Shown piece after piece: positions 1 to 6,830 of a stretch of 14,202 nt of DNA. The notes beneath the pieces were generated by a model. That model worked only from the letters and a program-made list of their open reading frames with translations, ran no database searches and had not been told where the DNA came from. The position numbers and the translations under genes are program-made. Numbering within the stretch: position 1 is the stretch's first letter; each line of letters opens with the position of its first letter. The stretch comes from Benthicola sp964195715 (GTDB lineage: Bacteria > Gemmatimonadota > Gemmatimonadetes > Palauibacterales > Palauibacteraceae): positions 1 to 14,202 of the forward strand of contig CAXMRU010000095.1 in assembly GCA_964195715.1 (NCBI GenBank), read 5' to 3'.

Positions 1-1
1 G

Positions 2-970
2 GCATCGTTTCTGGGCTGGCCGATCCTGTTCAACAGCTTCTTCGAGCTCGTGGATTCGCACTCTTTTCCTGCGTCGCCGCCCGACGGGTCCGATGCTCCC
101 TACCCGGTGATCCTGTATCACCATGGCTACGGCGGTTTCACGCGCGTACACGTGGCCCTGATCGAGGACCTCGTGAGCCACGGCTACGTGGTGGCCAGTA
201 TCGGCCATGCGTTCGAGTCGATGTTCCTGGAGACGCCGAGTGGAGACTTGATTCTCTTCGACCCCGAAAACCCGGCGTACGCAGCTCGCCTCGAGGAGGC
301 GCATGGTGAGGAACAGGAGAGGCTGAAGGACCGGGTCGTCGAGTCCGGGAATATCGAAGAGCAGGGCGACGCATATCGGGCTCTGCTGGCCGCCAGCCCC
401 AGACACCAGGAGAGCACTCGCACGTGGTCCGCGGACGGGAGCTTCGTGCTTGATCACCTGGCGAAATTGAACACTTCGGAAGGACTTCTCGATGGTTTGC
501 TCGATCTTGCACGCGTCGGGGTGATCGGCCACTCGCTGGGCGGTGCGGCCGCAGGCCAGGCGGTCACGGACGACCCACGGGTGATCGCCGGAGTCGACCT
601 GGACGGGTTCATGTTCGGCGACCTGATCGACGCCGATTCGGATGCGCCGTTCATGTACGTGTCTGCGGCTCGACCGTGGGCCGGCGTCGGCGGCTCCGCG
701 CTGACCGTGTTCTTCGAGCGCTCAGCCGGACCGTCGTACCTCGTGGTGATCGACGGCTTCGAGCACAGCACCTTCACCGATCTACCGCTCTTCCTCTCCG
801 TGTGGCCTGGAGAGGAGACAGAACTGGATGGCGAGAGAGCGCTGGGGATTCAGCGGGCCTACGTGCGGGCGTTCTTCGACAGGCACCTCGGCGGAGATGC
901 AGCGCCTCTGCTCGACGGCGCGTCGCCTGACTATCCCGAGGTGGCGATCCGCTCGCACAACGTACCTTAG
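2..970 (+). CDS. PAF-acetylhydrolase-like alpha/beta hydrolase, 5'-truncated by window edge
   Basis: The reading frame is open from base 2 to the TAG at 968-970 (322 visible residues), so the start lies upstream of the window. An internal GTG at 50 is not a credible start, because the codons before it continue the hydrolase fold. The family hydrolyses esters such as the sn-2 acetyl group of platelet-activating factor. The oxyanion-loop segment HHGYGGF is near residue 40. The nucleophile elbow GHSLGG holds the serine codon at 533-535. A DLDGFMFG segment (Asp codon 602-604) matches the LDAWMFP acid region of PAF-AH, and EHSTFTD (His codon 764-766) matches its catalytic-His region, so the triad order Ser-Asp-His is complete. 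Between the oxyanion loop and the elbow is a long charged insertion (about residues 80-145). The substrate is unknown; a dienelactone-hydrolase-type or other lipase/esterase is the alternative. Any signal peptide would be off the edge. Confidence 0.85.
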   Translation, partial: ASFLGWPILFNSFFELVDSHSFPASPPDGSDAPYPVILYHHGYGGFTRVHVALIEDLVSHGYVVASIGHAFESMFLETPSGDLILFDPENPAYAARLEEAHGEEQERLKDRVVESGNIEEQGDAYRALLAASPRHQESTRTWSADGSFVLDHLAKLNTSEGLLDGLLDLARVGVIGHSLGGAAAGQAVTDDPRVIAGVDLDGFMFGDLIDADSDAPFMYVSAARPWAGVGGSALTVFFERSAGPSYLVVIDGFEHSTFTDLPLFLSVWPGEETELDGERALGIQRAYVRAFFDRHLGGDAAPLLDGASPDYPEVAIRSHNVP

Positions 971-972
971 GA

Positions 973-989
973 CGGCGCAGTCGGCGCCG
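973..989. terminator. Small hairpin in a 22-bp convergent gap
   Basis: CGGCGC at 973-978 pairs with GCGCCG at 984-989 around a 5-nt loop. It nearly fills the gap between the hydrolase stop (970) and the stop of the facing molybdenum hydroxylase gene (993). Its position suggests a two-way terminator, but there is no T-tract on either side, so this rests on location and stem only. Confidence 0.4.
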
Positions 990-992
990 CTC

Positions 993-3194
993 TCAGCCCA
1001 GGTCCTGTCCCTCCAGCGGCAAGTCCCGAATTCGCTTGCCGGTAGCCGCGAAGATGGCGTTCATCAGGGCCGGCATCGTGGGCGGTACCCCCGGCTCACC
1101 GATCCCGGTCGGAACGGTGCCGGTCTGTATGATGCGCAGGTTGATCTTCGGCATCTCCGACATCCGGGCCACCGGGTAGTCGTCGAAGTTCCCCTGCACC
1201 ACGGCCCCTTCTCGCAGCGTGATCTCTCCATACCTGGCCAGTGACATGCCCATAGCCACGGCACCCTGCATCTGCGCCTCGATCGCGTCCGGGTTCACCA
1301 CGGGACCGCAGTCGATGGCGATGTCCACCTGGTGCACGGTGAGCTCACCCTCCGTGTTCACGGACACATCCGCCACCATCGCCGCGTAACTGTAGAAGCT
1401 GTAGTGCATGGCGAAACCGAGGCCACGGCGGTCGGGCATCTCGCGGCCCCACCCGGCCATCTCCGCGACGGCCTCGCCGACGGCCTTCAACCTGCCCGTG
1501 TCGTACGGGAACTGGCTGTCGCCACCATCGACGTCCAGGATGCGCGGCGCTCCCAACATCTCCATGTGGAACTCGACCGGATCCCTGCCGGTCTCGTGCG
1601 CCAGCTCGTCCATGAAGCTCTGCACGGCGGTGGCGTGGAACATGTTACACACCGACCGCATCCACCCGATGCGGACGCTCGACGGCACCGTGCCCGTCTC
1701 GATGCGGATGTTGGGGAAGCGGTACGGCATCGTCGTCAGCCCGAGTCCCAACTCCTGGTCCGACGGTGCAGCCCCTCCGTCCGGGAAGGTCCACCCGATG
1801 GCCGGAAACACCGACCGGTGCAGCCATCCCGTTGGATTCCCTTCCGTATCCAGCGTGGCGCGCAGGAGCTGGTAGCTCTCGGGGTGGTAGAAGCTGTGGC
1901 GGATCTCGTCCTCGCGCGTGAACAGCACCTTGACCGGCCGACCGGCCTTCCGGGCCAACAGGGCCGCTTCCACCGCATAGTCCGGTTTCGACTTGCGGCC
2001 GAATGCGCCTCCGAGGAGCGTCACGTGCACCGCGACGTTCTCGCCCGGGATTCCCAGCGCTCCGGCGACCTCTCCCGCCGTCCACTGTGGCGCTTGCGTC
2101 GCGGACCACACCTCACACCGATCGCCGTCCACACGAGCCGTGGCCGCCGGGGGCTCCATCATGGCGTGCACCGCGTACGGGGCATGGTAGGTGGCCTCGA
2201 TCACCCGGTCCGCTGCTCCCGCGGCAGCGTCGTAGTCCCCCTCGATCCTGGCCGCCTTGCCCGGACGAGAGGCGATCTCCTCCAGCCGCCCGCGATGCGA
2301 GTCGCTGGTCTCGGTGGCCAGCGGACCCGGTTCCCACTCGATGTCGAGAGCGGTCCGCCCCTGCATGGCAGCCCACGTGTTGGTGGCCAGGACCGCGACT
2401 CCGGCGTTCGTGAGGCCGGTGGAAATCGGCTCCAGCGCAATCACGTCCACGACGCCGTGGACGGCGCGGGCCGCGTCCGCGTCATAGCCGAGAACCGATC
2501 CTTTCGGCACCGGGCTCCGCTCGACGCTGGCGATCAGGAGATCGGGCAGATCGACGTCGTACCCGTAGACGGCTTCTCCCCGCACCATGTCCTCTGTATC
2601 CAGGAGCCGCTGTGGAGTCCCGATGAGTTTGAATTCGGCCATGTCCTTGAGGGCCGGATCGTCGGGCACGGGCAATTCGGCAGCCGCCGCCGCCAGCTCG
2701 CCGTACGTCAGGCGTTCGGAACCGTACAGGACGGCGCCGGATTCCGCGCTGCAGTCCGCGGCCGGCACACCCCACCGGAGGGCCGCCGCCTCCACCAGCA
2801 TCTCTCTCGCCGCCGCGCCCGCCCGGCGCAGCGGCAGCCAATTCAGCCGCACCGTGGTGCTTCCCCCTGTGGACTGGCTCCCGTACTTGGGGTCGGCCAA
2901 CGCCTGTATGACCTTCACGTCATCCAGGTCTACCTCCAGCTCCTCGGCGAGCAGCATGCAGCACGCGGTTCGGGCTCCCTGACCCATCTCCTGGCGGTGC
3001 ACGGTGAGGCGGACGACACCGTCTTCGCCGATGCCCACGAATACGTTGGGCTCGAACACGCCCGCCGGGCTCGCCGCACCCGGCACCGGGAGAAACGCCG
3101 CTCGACCGCTGCGCACTCCAAGAATGAGCGCCGACCCGGCCAATCCCGTGGTCTGCAGGAAGCTCCGCCGCGAGACCTTCGTGATGCCGCTCAC
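993..3194 (-). CDS. iorB: Tat-exported molybdopterin-binding large subunit, isoquinoline 1-oxidoreductase / xanthine dehydrogenase family
   Basis: This is the large subunit of a two-subunit molybdenum hydroxylase. The family hydroxylates N-heterocycles or oxidises aldehydes at a Mo-cytosine-dinucleotide cofactor. I place the start at the GTG at 3194-3192 (733 aa): it overlaps the upstream stop as GTGA, has a GGAGG 6 nt upstream, and puts a twin-arginine leader (SRRSFLQ, Arg 9-10, then a hydrophobic stretch) at the N terminus. Family marks in order are RQEMGQGART (about 67), a QSTGGSTTVR loop (about 107), GGAFGRK (395-401), and GIGEPGVPP near the C terminus, with Glu 700 at the catalytic-glutamate position. 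Length is normal for IorB. The Tat leader on this subunit, the small Fe-S partner next door and the absence of a FAD subunit fit IorAB rather than cytosolic xanthine dehydrogenase. Electrons therefore probably go to a cytochrome or quinone rather than NAD+ (inference). The natural substrate cannot be read from sequence. No maturation gene (XdhC type) is in view. Confidence 0.92.
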   Translation of the reverse strand: MSGITKVSRRSFLQTTGLAGSALILGVRSGRAAFLPVPGAASPAGVFEPNVFVGIGEDGVVRLTVHRQEMGQGARTACCMLLAEELEVDLDDVKVIQALADPKYGSQSTGGSTTVRLNWLPLRRAGAAAREMLVEAAALRWGVPAADCSAESGAVLYGSERLTYGELAAAAAELPVPDDPALKDMAEFKLIGTPQRLLDTEDMVRGEAVYGYDVDLPDLLIASVERSPVPKGSVLGYDADAARAVHGVVDVIALEPISTGLTNAGVAVLATNTWAAMQGRTALDIEWEPGPLATETSDSHRGRLEEIASRPGKAARIEGDYDAAAGAADRVIEATYHAPYAVHAMMEPPAATARVDGDRCEVWSATQAPQWTAGEVAGALGIPGENVAVHVTLLGGAFGRKSKPDYAVEAALLARKAGRPVKVLFTREDEIRHSFYHPESYQLLRATLDTEGNPTGWLHRSVFPAIGWTFPDGGAAPSDQELGLGLTTMPYRFPNIRIETGTVPSSVRIGWMRSVCNMFHATAVQSFMDELAHETGRDPVEFHMEMLGAPRILDVDGGDSQFPYDTGRLKAVGEAVAEMAGWGREMPDRRGLGFAMHYSFYSYAAMVADVSVNTEGELTVHQVDIAIDCGPVVNPDAIEAQMQGAVAMGMSLARYGEITLREGAVVQGNFDDYPVARMSEMPKINLRIIQTGTVPTGIGEPGVPPTMPALMNAIFAATGKRIRDLPLEGQDLG

Positions 3195-3655
3195 GACCCA
3201 CCTCCCTCGCTGCCTGCCGCGCGGTAAATAGCCTCCCGGATGCGCAGGTAGGACCCGCAGCGGCAAAGGTTACCGGCCATCGCGACGTCGATCTCCTCGG
3301 CCGTCGGCTTCGGCGTCCGTTCCAGGAGAGCCACGGCGCTCATGATCTGCCCCGGGTGGCAGTAGCCGCACTGAGGCGCATTCGCCTCTATCCACGCCTG
3401 CTGGACGGGGTGGTCACCGTCCTCGGACAGGCCTTCGATCGTGGTGATCGCCTTTCCGCTCGCCGACTCGACCGTGGTCAGACAGGATCGAACGGGCACG
3501 CCGTCCATGTGGATCGTGCACGAGCCACACAGGCCCACCCCGCACCCGTACTTGGTTCCCCTGAGGCCGAGCAGGTCACGCAGGGCCCACAGGAGGGGCA
3601 TGGAGGGATCGGCGTCGACGGTGCGCCGTTTGCCGTTGACGAGAAGAGTGATCAT
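3191..3655 (-). CDS. iorA: [2Fe-2S] small subunit of the molybdenum hydroxylase
   Basis: A 154-aa iron-sulfur subunit that carries electrons from the Mo site of the adjacent large subunit. The N-terminal plant-ferredoxin-like domain has Cys 38, 43, 46 and 58 (C-x4-C-x2-C-x11-C). The C-terminal helical domain holds the second cluster at Cys 96, 99, 131 and 133 (QCGYCHPG and LCRCGSY). All eight ligands are present. The start is the ATG at 3655-3653, preceded by GGAGAG at 5 nt and followed directly by the family's usual MITLLVNGK opening; the frame is open upstream to 3976 but that stretch lacks family features. It is first in the pair and its TGA overlaps the GTG of iorB. It has no signal of its own, so it is likely exported with the Tat-bearing large subunit, as in related enzymes. 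The closest alternative is the small subunit of an aldehyde oxidoreductase of the same superfamily; the fold and role would be the same. Confidence 0.94.
   Translation of the reverse strand: MITLLVNGKRRTVDADPSMPLLWALRDLLGLRGTKYGCGVGLCGSCTIHMDGVPVRSCLTTVESASGKAITTIEGLSEDGDHPVQQAWIEANAPQCGYCHPGQIMSAVALLERTPKPTAEEIDVAMAGNLCRCGSYLRIREAIYRAAGSEGGGS
3197..3206 (-). promoter_or_regulatory. Shine-Dalgarno that decides the iorB start
   Basis: On the minus strand this reads GGGAGGTGGG, with its GGAGG core (3205-3201) 6 nt before the GTG at 3194-3192. The next upstream in-frame ATG would be at 3266, inside iorA, with no such site and with a Tat leader buried 33 residues in. The site supports the GTG start and translational coupling to iorA. 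Confidence 0.8.
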
Positions 3656-3883
3656 GGGTCTCTCCGTCGCGCGGTTCGAAGACTCGAGGGGGGCCTTCCA
3701 GGTGAAGCTAATCGTCGACAGGGGACGGGGCCAACGACGGTGTCCGCTCGGCCCTGTGCCAGCCAGCCGTGGGGTGACAAGTGGCCCCTGACGAAGCATC
3801 TTGCGCGTGCGATTCACGACCGAAGTGTCGGGACGGGATCTTTCGGGTGTAAGGTCGTTGTTCATACGCCTTTGGAGGCAATC
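3656..3883. other. Divergent intergenic region between iorAB and the S46 peptidase
   Basis: These 228 bp must hold the promoters of both divergent units. I see the S46 Shine-Dalgarno at the right end but no convincing -35/-10 pair on either strand, no riboswitch-like fold, and no good operator palindrome. A GGGGCCA near 3727 and TGGCCCC near 3782 could pair only across about 50 nt, which I do not consider meaningful. Confidence 0.5.
3874..3878 (+). promoter_or_regulatory. Shine-Dalgarno fixing the S46 peptidase start
   Basis: GGAGG with 5 nt before the ATG at 3884. This start gives a clean signal peptide, whereas the open frame upstream (from 3356) runs antisense through iorA and has no such site. 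Confidence 0.8.
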
Positions 3884-6112
3884 ATGTACGGTTCCCTCGG
3901 CTTCCGGGGGCGGGCCGGCCGGCTCGCTCTTTCTTTCTCGGTTATGCTGCCGTTTCTCGTTGTCGTCCCACAGCACGCGTCGGCCCAGATGGGAGGCGTG
4001 GACCTGGACACCATCCAGGCCGGCCGGTTCGACTACGGCAAGATGTGGACGTTCGAATACGCTCCCGCGGAGTACTTCAGCGAGACGTACGGCTTCGACG
4101 CGAATCCCGAATGGTTCGACCGCGCTCGGCTATCGGTGCTCCGGATACCCGGCTGCTCGGCGTCTTTCGTGTCACCATACGGACTCGTCGCGACGAACCA
4201 CCACTGCGTGCGGGGCGCTGTCCCCCGCGTTGGCCGCGAGGGTGAAGACCTGCTGTCGAACGGGTTCGCCGCCCAGACGCTGGCCGAAGAGCGTCGGATC
4301 CCCCGTTACTACGCCGATCACCTGATCGCCGTGCAGGACATCTCGGACGACGTGTTCGCGGTGACGGACGCCGCGTCGGACGAGGACCGCGACGCGGCCC
4401 GCAGCCAGGTGATCGAGGAGATCCAGCAGCGGCTCAAGGCCGAGCATGCCTCGGCCGGGGATTCCATCTGGGTGCAGGTCATAGGCCTGTACAACGGCGG
4501 CCGCTATTCGGCGTACGTATTCCGCCGGTTCACGGATGTCCGGCTGGTGGTCGCGGCCGAGATCCAGCTCGGATTCTTCGGGGGCGACCCGGACAACTTC
4601 ACGTATCCGCGCTACGACCTGGACTTCGCGTTCCTCCGCATCTACGAGAACGACGAGCCGTACCGTCCGGAGCACTATTTCGGGTGGGGCGACGGAGTGG
4701 AGCTCGGTGACCCGGTGTTCATCATCGGCAACCCGGGACAGACCAACCGGCTGAAGACGATCGCGCAGCTCGAGTTCCAGCGAGACGTTTCCGTGCCGAT
4801 CAACGTGCAATTCCTCGACACGCGGCTCGGAGTGTTACGTGATTATCGGAAGGCCCGCACCGAAGAGGCGCGGGAGTTGGCCGTCGACTTCGCGGGCGAG
4901 GCCCAGGGCATTCGAAACTGGATGTTCGGGCTGTCGAACTCGTGGAAGGCGAACAGCGGACGCCTCGAAGCGCTGAACAACCCGGTAATCATGGCGCGCA
5001 AGGCTGATGCTGAGCGCAAGCTGCAGGCAGCGATCGCGGCGGATCCGGCGCTCAGCCAGTCGTACGGCGGACTGTTCGCCCGGCTGGAAGAGATCCAGGC
5101 TGAGAAGCGGGGTTTCGCGTCGGAGATGGGCGCATTCCGGGGCATGGGCAGCACGTTTGTCGGCTCGATCACGATGGCGCGGGCGCTGGCGGCGGATGCC
5201 GTGCTGAACGGCAAGGCGCATGGAGTCTCGGAGGAAGAGATGGCCGAGCTCATGGAGGAGCTGGGGCGCATCAGCGACCGGGCGCCCGGGCTGGAGCACG
5301 GCTTCCTGGCGCATCGGTTCGCTGACTTCCAGCGTTACCTGGGCGACGATCACCCGGTCACGCAGGCGGCGCTTCGTGGCACAGAGCCGGAGCAGGCGGC
5401 GTGGGCGATGCTGGAGGAGAGCGTTCTGGACAGCGGAGAAGCGACGCTGGAGGCGATCGAAGCGGAGACCCTTGGGGTCGAGGATCCGATGATTGCCCTG
5501 GTGGCGGCGATACTGCCGGTCACGCGCGAGTACCGTCCCGCGACAGGCGCGCTCACGAGCGAGGAGAACGATCTGCAGGCCGACCTCGGCCGCGCCCGCT
5601 TCGAGGTGTACGGAAGCGAGATCCCGCCGGATGGGTCGTTCTCTCCCCGCATCGCGGACGGAATCGTGAAGGGGTATGAGTACAACGGGACGCTGGCCCC
5701 GCCGTACACGACCTTCTACGGCCTGTACGACCGCTACTTCGCGCACGGCGAGGGCGAGGGGATCGGCGAGGAGTGGGACCTGCCCGAGCGCTGGAAGACC
5801 CCGCCCGAGGGTCTGGACCTGAGCACCCCGCTGAATTTCGTGTCCACCACGGACTCGTACGGCGGCAACAGCGGCTCGCCCGCCGTGACGCCTGAGCTCG
5901 AGCTGGTGGGCCTCAACTTCGACCGCAACATTAACGGCCTGTCGCGCGATTTCATTTATCTGCCTGAGCAGGGCCGGAACGTGATGGTGGACGTGCGGGC
6001 CATACGGGCTGCGCTGAGCGTCGTTTACGGGGCCGACCGGATCGTCGCCGAGATGGTGGCGGGACTGATGTACGAGTCGGAAGAGGAAGCGGACGCGGCG
6101 GCGGCGATGTAA
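3884..6112 (+). CDS. Secreted S46-family dipeptidyl-peptidase, predicted DPP11-like (Asp/Glu at P1)
   Basis: A 742-aa serine exopeptidase that should remove dipeptides from peptide N termini in the periplasm. An N-terminal signal peptide (hydrophobic 13-29, cleavage likely after HASA at about 34) precedes a chymotrypsin-like domain split by a long helical insertion, as in the family. The catalytic set is visible: ATNHHC (His 107), YDLDFAFLR (Asp 247) and GGNSGSP (Ser 663). Cys 91 and Cys 108 could form the usual disulfide beside the His. The helical segment (about 300-580) is rich in Glu/Ala/Arg, as in DPP7/DPP11. Eighteen residues after the catalytic Ser, in GLNFDRN, is Arg 681. In characterised enzymes Arg at this place marks DPP11 (acidic P1) and Gly marks DPP7, so acidic specificity is inferred. 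Length is near the family's usual 700-730 plus leader. The downstream barrel gene is 65 bp away on the same strand. A specificity other than acidic is the main uncertainty. Confidence 0.95.
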   Translation: MYGSLGFRGRAGRLALSFSVMLPFLVVVPQHASAQMGGVDLDTIQAGRFDYGKMWTFEYAPAEYFSETYGFDANPEWFDRARLSVLRIPGCSASFVSPYGLVATNHHCVRGAVPRVGREGEDLLSNGFAAQTLAEERRIPRYYADHLIAVQDISDDVFAVTDAASDEDRDAARSQVIEEIQQRLKAEHASAGDSIWVQVIGLYNGGRYSAYVFRRFTDVRLVVAAEIQLGFFGGDPDNFTYPRYDLDFAFLRIYENDEPYRPEHYFGWGDGVELGDPVFIIGNPGQTNRLKTIAQLEFQRDVSVPINVQFLDTRLGVLRDYRKARTEEARELAVDFAGEAQGIRNWMFGLSNSWKANSGRLEALNNPVIMARKADAERKLQAAIAADPALSQSYGGLFARLEEIQAEKRGFASEMGAFRGMGSTFVGSITMARALAADAVLNGKAHGVSEEEMAELMEELGRISDRAPGLEHGFLAHRFADFQRYLGDDHPVTQAALRGTEPEQAAWAMLEESVLDSGEATLEAIEAETLGVEDPMIALVAAILPVTREYRPATGALTSEENDLQADLGRARFEVYGSEIPPDGSFSPRIADGIVKGYEYNGTLAPPYTTFYGLYDRYFAHGEGEGIGEEWDLPERWKTPPEGLDLSTPLNFVSTTDSYGGNSGSPAVTPELELVGLNFDRNINGLSRDFIYLPEQGRNVMVDVRAIRAALSVVYGADRIVAEMVAGLMYESEEEADAAAAM

Positions 6113-6115
6113 CTT

Positions 6116-6136
6116 GCCGCCAACGCTAGCGGCGGC
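6116..6136 (+). repeat. Inverted repeat just after the S46 stop codon
   Basis: GCCGCC at 6116-6121 pairs with GGCGGC at 6131-6136 around a 9-nt loop, starting 3 nt after the TAA. No T-run follows, so it may be an attenuator or an mRNA 3'-end stabiliser rather than a full terminator. Confidence 0.45.
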
Positions 6137-6161
6137 TGTTCGAGTCGCCACGATTCGAACA
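6137..6161 (+). repeat. Second inverted repeat, adjoining the first, ahead of the barrel gene
   Basis: TGTTCGA at 6137-6143 and TCGAACA at 6155-6161 form a perfect 7-bp stem with an 11-nt spacer. It begins at the base after the first hairpin and ends 16 nt before the ATG at 6178, upstream of the weak GGGA ribosome binding site. It could be an operator or an RNA stem that controls the downstream gene; the sequence alone does not decide. Confidence 0.45.
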
Positions 6162-6177
6162 ACAGGGAAATGAGCAT

Positions 6178-6777
6178 ATGAGTAGTTTCAAAGCATGTCT
6201 GATGGCACTGGCGCTCGGCCTGGTCGTTGCCACGCCCGCGTTCGGTCAGCGCGCGTCGCGCAGCCGGGCCATGGTCGGGATCTCGGCTGGTGCCGCCTCG
6301 AGCGATATCGAAGGCGGGTTCATCAACACGTCCTCGCGGTGGGGCTTCATCGGTGGCGTGTTCGGCGTGATCCGGACGAGCCGCAACAGCATGGTCGGTC
6401 TGGAGGCCAACTACGTGCAGAAGGGCGGCAAAGACCTCGCCAGGCTGGACTACATCGACATCCCGTTCATCATCGGCGCGATCATTCCGACGGACAACGA
6501 CGCCATCAACTTCAATTTCTACACCGGCATCGGGCTGGGCATCAAGGTGAGCTGCAGCGAAGAGGAGGGTGCATCGCTCAGTGACCCCTGCGGCCGGGCC
6601 AAGGGCACCGATTGGTCGTGGCCGATCGGCCTCGCGTTCGCCGTGCGCAATCAGAGCGGGAAGTACTTCGGTCTCGACGGGCGCTACTCGATCGGGATCT
6701 CGGATGCGTTCGACGGCTCTGCGACGCGCAATCGCTCGTGGCAGTTCAAGGCACTGTTCGGCATTCCGGCGGGCTGA
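6178..6777 (+). CDS. Small outer-membrane beta-barrel protein (PorT/OmpW-like size class)
   Basis: A 199-aa protein with a typical Sec leader (hydrophobic 7-20, cleavage likely after AFG at 23). The mature part is about 175 aa of alternating polar/hydrophobic strands with many Gly and aromatic residues, such as WGFIGGVFGV, NFNFYTGIGLGIKV and YFGLDGRYSIGIS, enough for an eight-strand barrel. The segment MVGLEANYVQKGG followed by LDYIDIPFIIG resembles the QKG...YIEIP pattern of the outer-membrane beta-barrel (PorT-like) domain. Cys 126 and Cys 138 flank a short loop and may form an extracellular disulfide. The start is ATG 6178 with only a weak GGGA 9 nt upstream; another ATG at 6170 closes after three codons. 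It lies 65 bp after the S46 peptidase with two hairpins between, so co-transcription with reduced read-through is possible. Whether it is a pore, a structural protein or a secretion accessory is unknown. Confidence 0.75.
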   Translation: MSSFKACLMALALGLVVATPAFGQRASRSRAMVGISAGAASSDIEGGFINTSSRWGFIGGVFGVIRTSRNSMVGLEANYVQKGGKDLARLDYIDIPFIIGAIIPTDNDAINFNFYTGIGLGIKVSCSEEEGASLSDPCGRAKGTDWSWPIGLAFAVRNQSGKYFGLDGRYSIGISDAFDGSATRNRSWQFKALFGIPAG

Positions 6778-6807
6778 TCGGTAATCAGGAGCCTGCCCGA
6801 GTAATGG

Positions 6808-6830
6808 GGGGCGGCCACGGCGGCCGCCCC
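6808..6830. terminator. Strong palindromic hairpin between convergent genes
   Basis: GGGGCGGCC at 6808-6816 is perfectly complementary to GGCCGCCCC at 6822-6830 around a 5-nt loop. It lies 30 bp after the barrel stop. Its right end is the third base of the TAG of the facing peptidase gene (6832-6830). This suits a two-way terminator. The lack of a T-tract and the GGGGCGGCC...GGCCGCCCC form also fit a dispersed intergenic palindrome. Confidence 0.6.

Noticed and set aside
1332..3227. Open frame of about 630 codons on the + strand opposite iorB
   Set aside because: It is antisense to a gene with clear family motifs throughout. The translation is rich in Arg, His and Pro with no domain, as expected for a codon shadow in GC-rich DNA.
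3356..3883. Upstream extension of the S46 peptidase frame
   Set aside because: The extension runs antisense through iorA and would bury the signal peptide; the ATG at 3884 has a good ribosome site.
3656..3976. Upstream extension of the iorA frame
   Set aside because: The extra 107 residues have no family similarity and cross the divergent promoter region; ATG 3655 starts the normal domain.
4835..6151. Open frame of about 440 codons on the - strand opposite the S46 gene
   Set aside because: Arg/His/Leu-rich shadow of a confidently assigned gene; no motif and no ribosome site.
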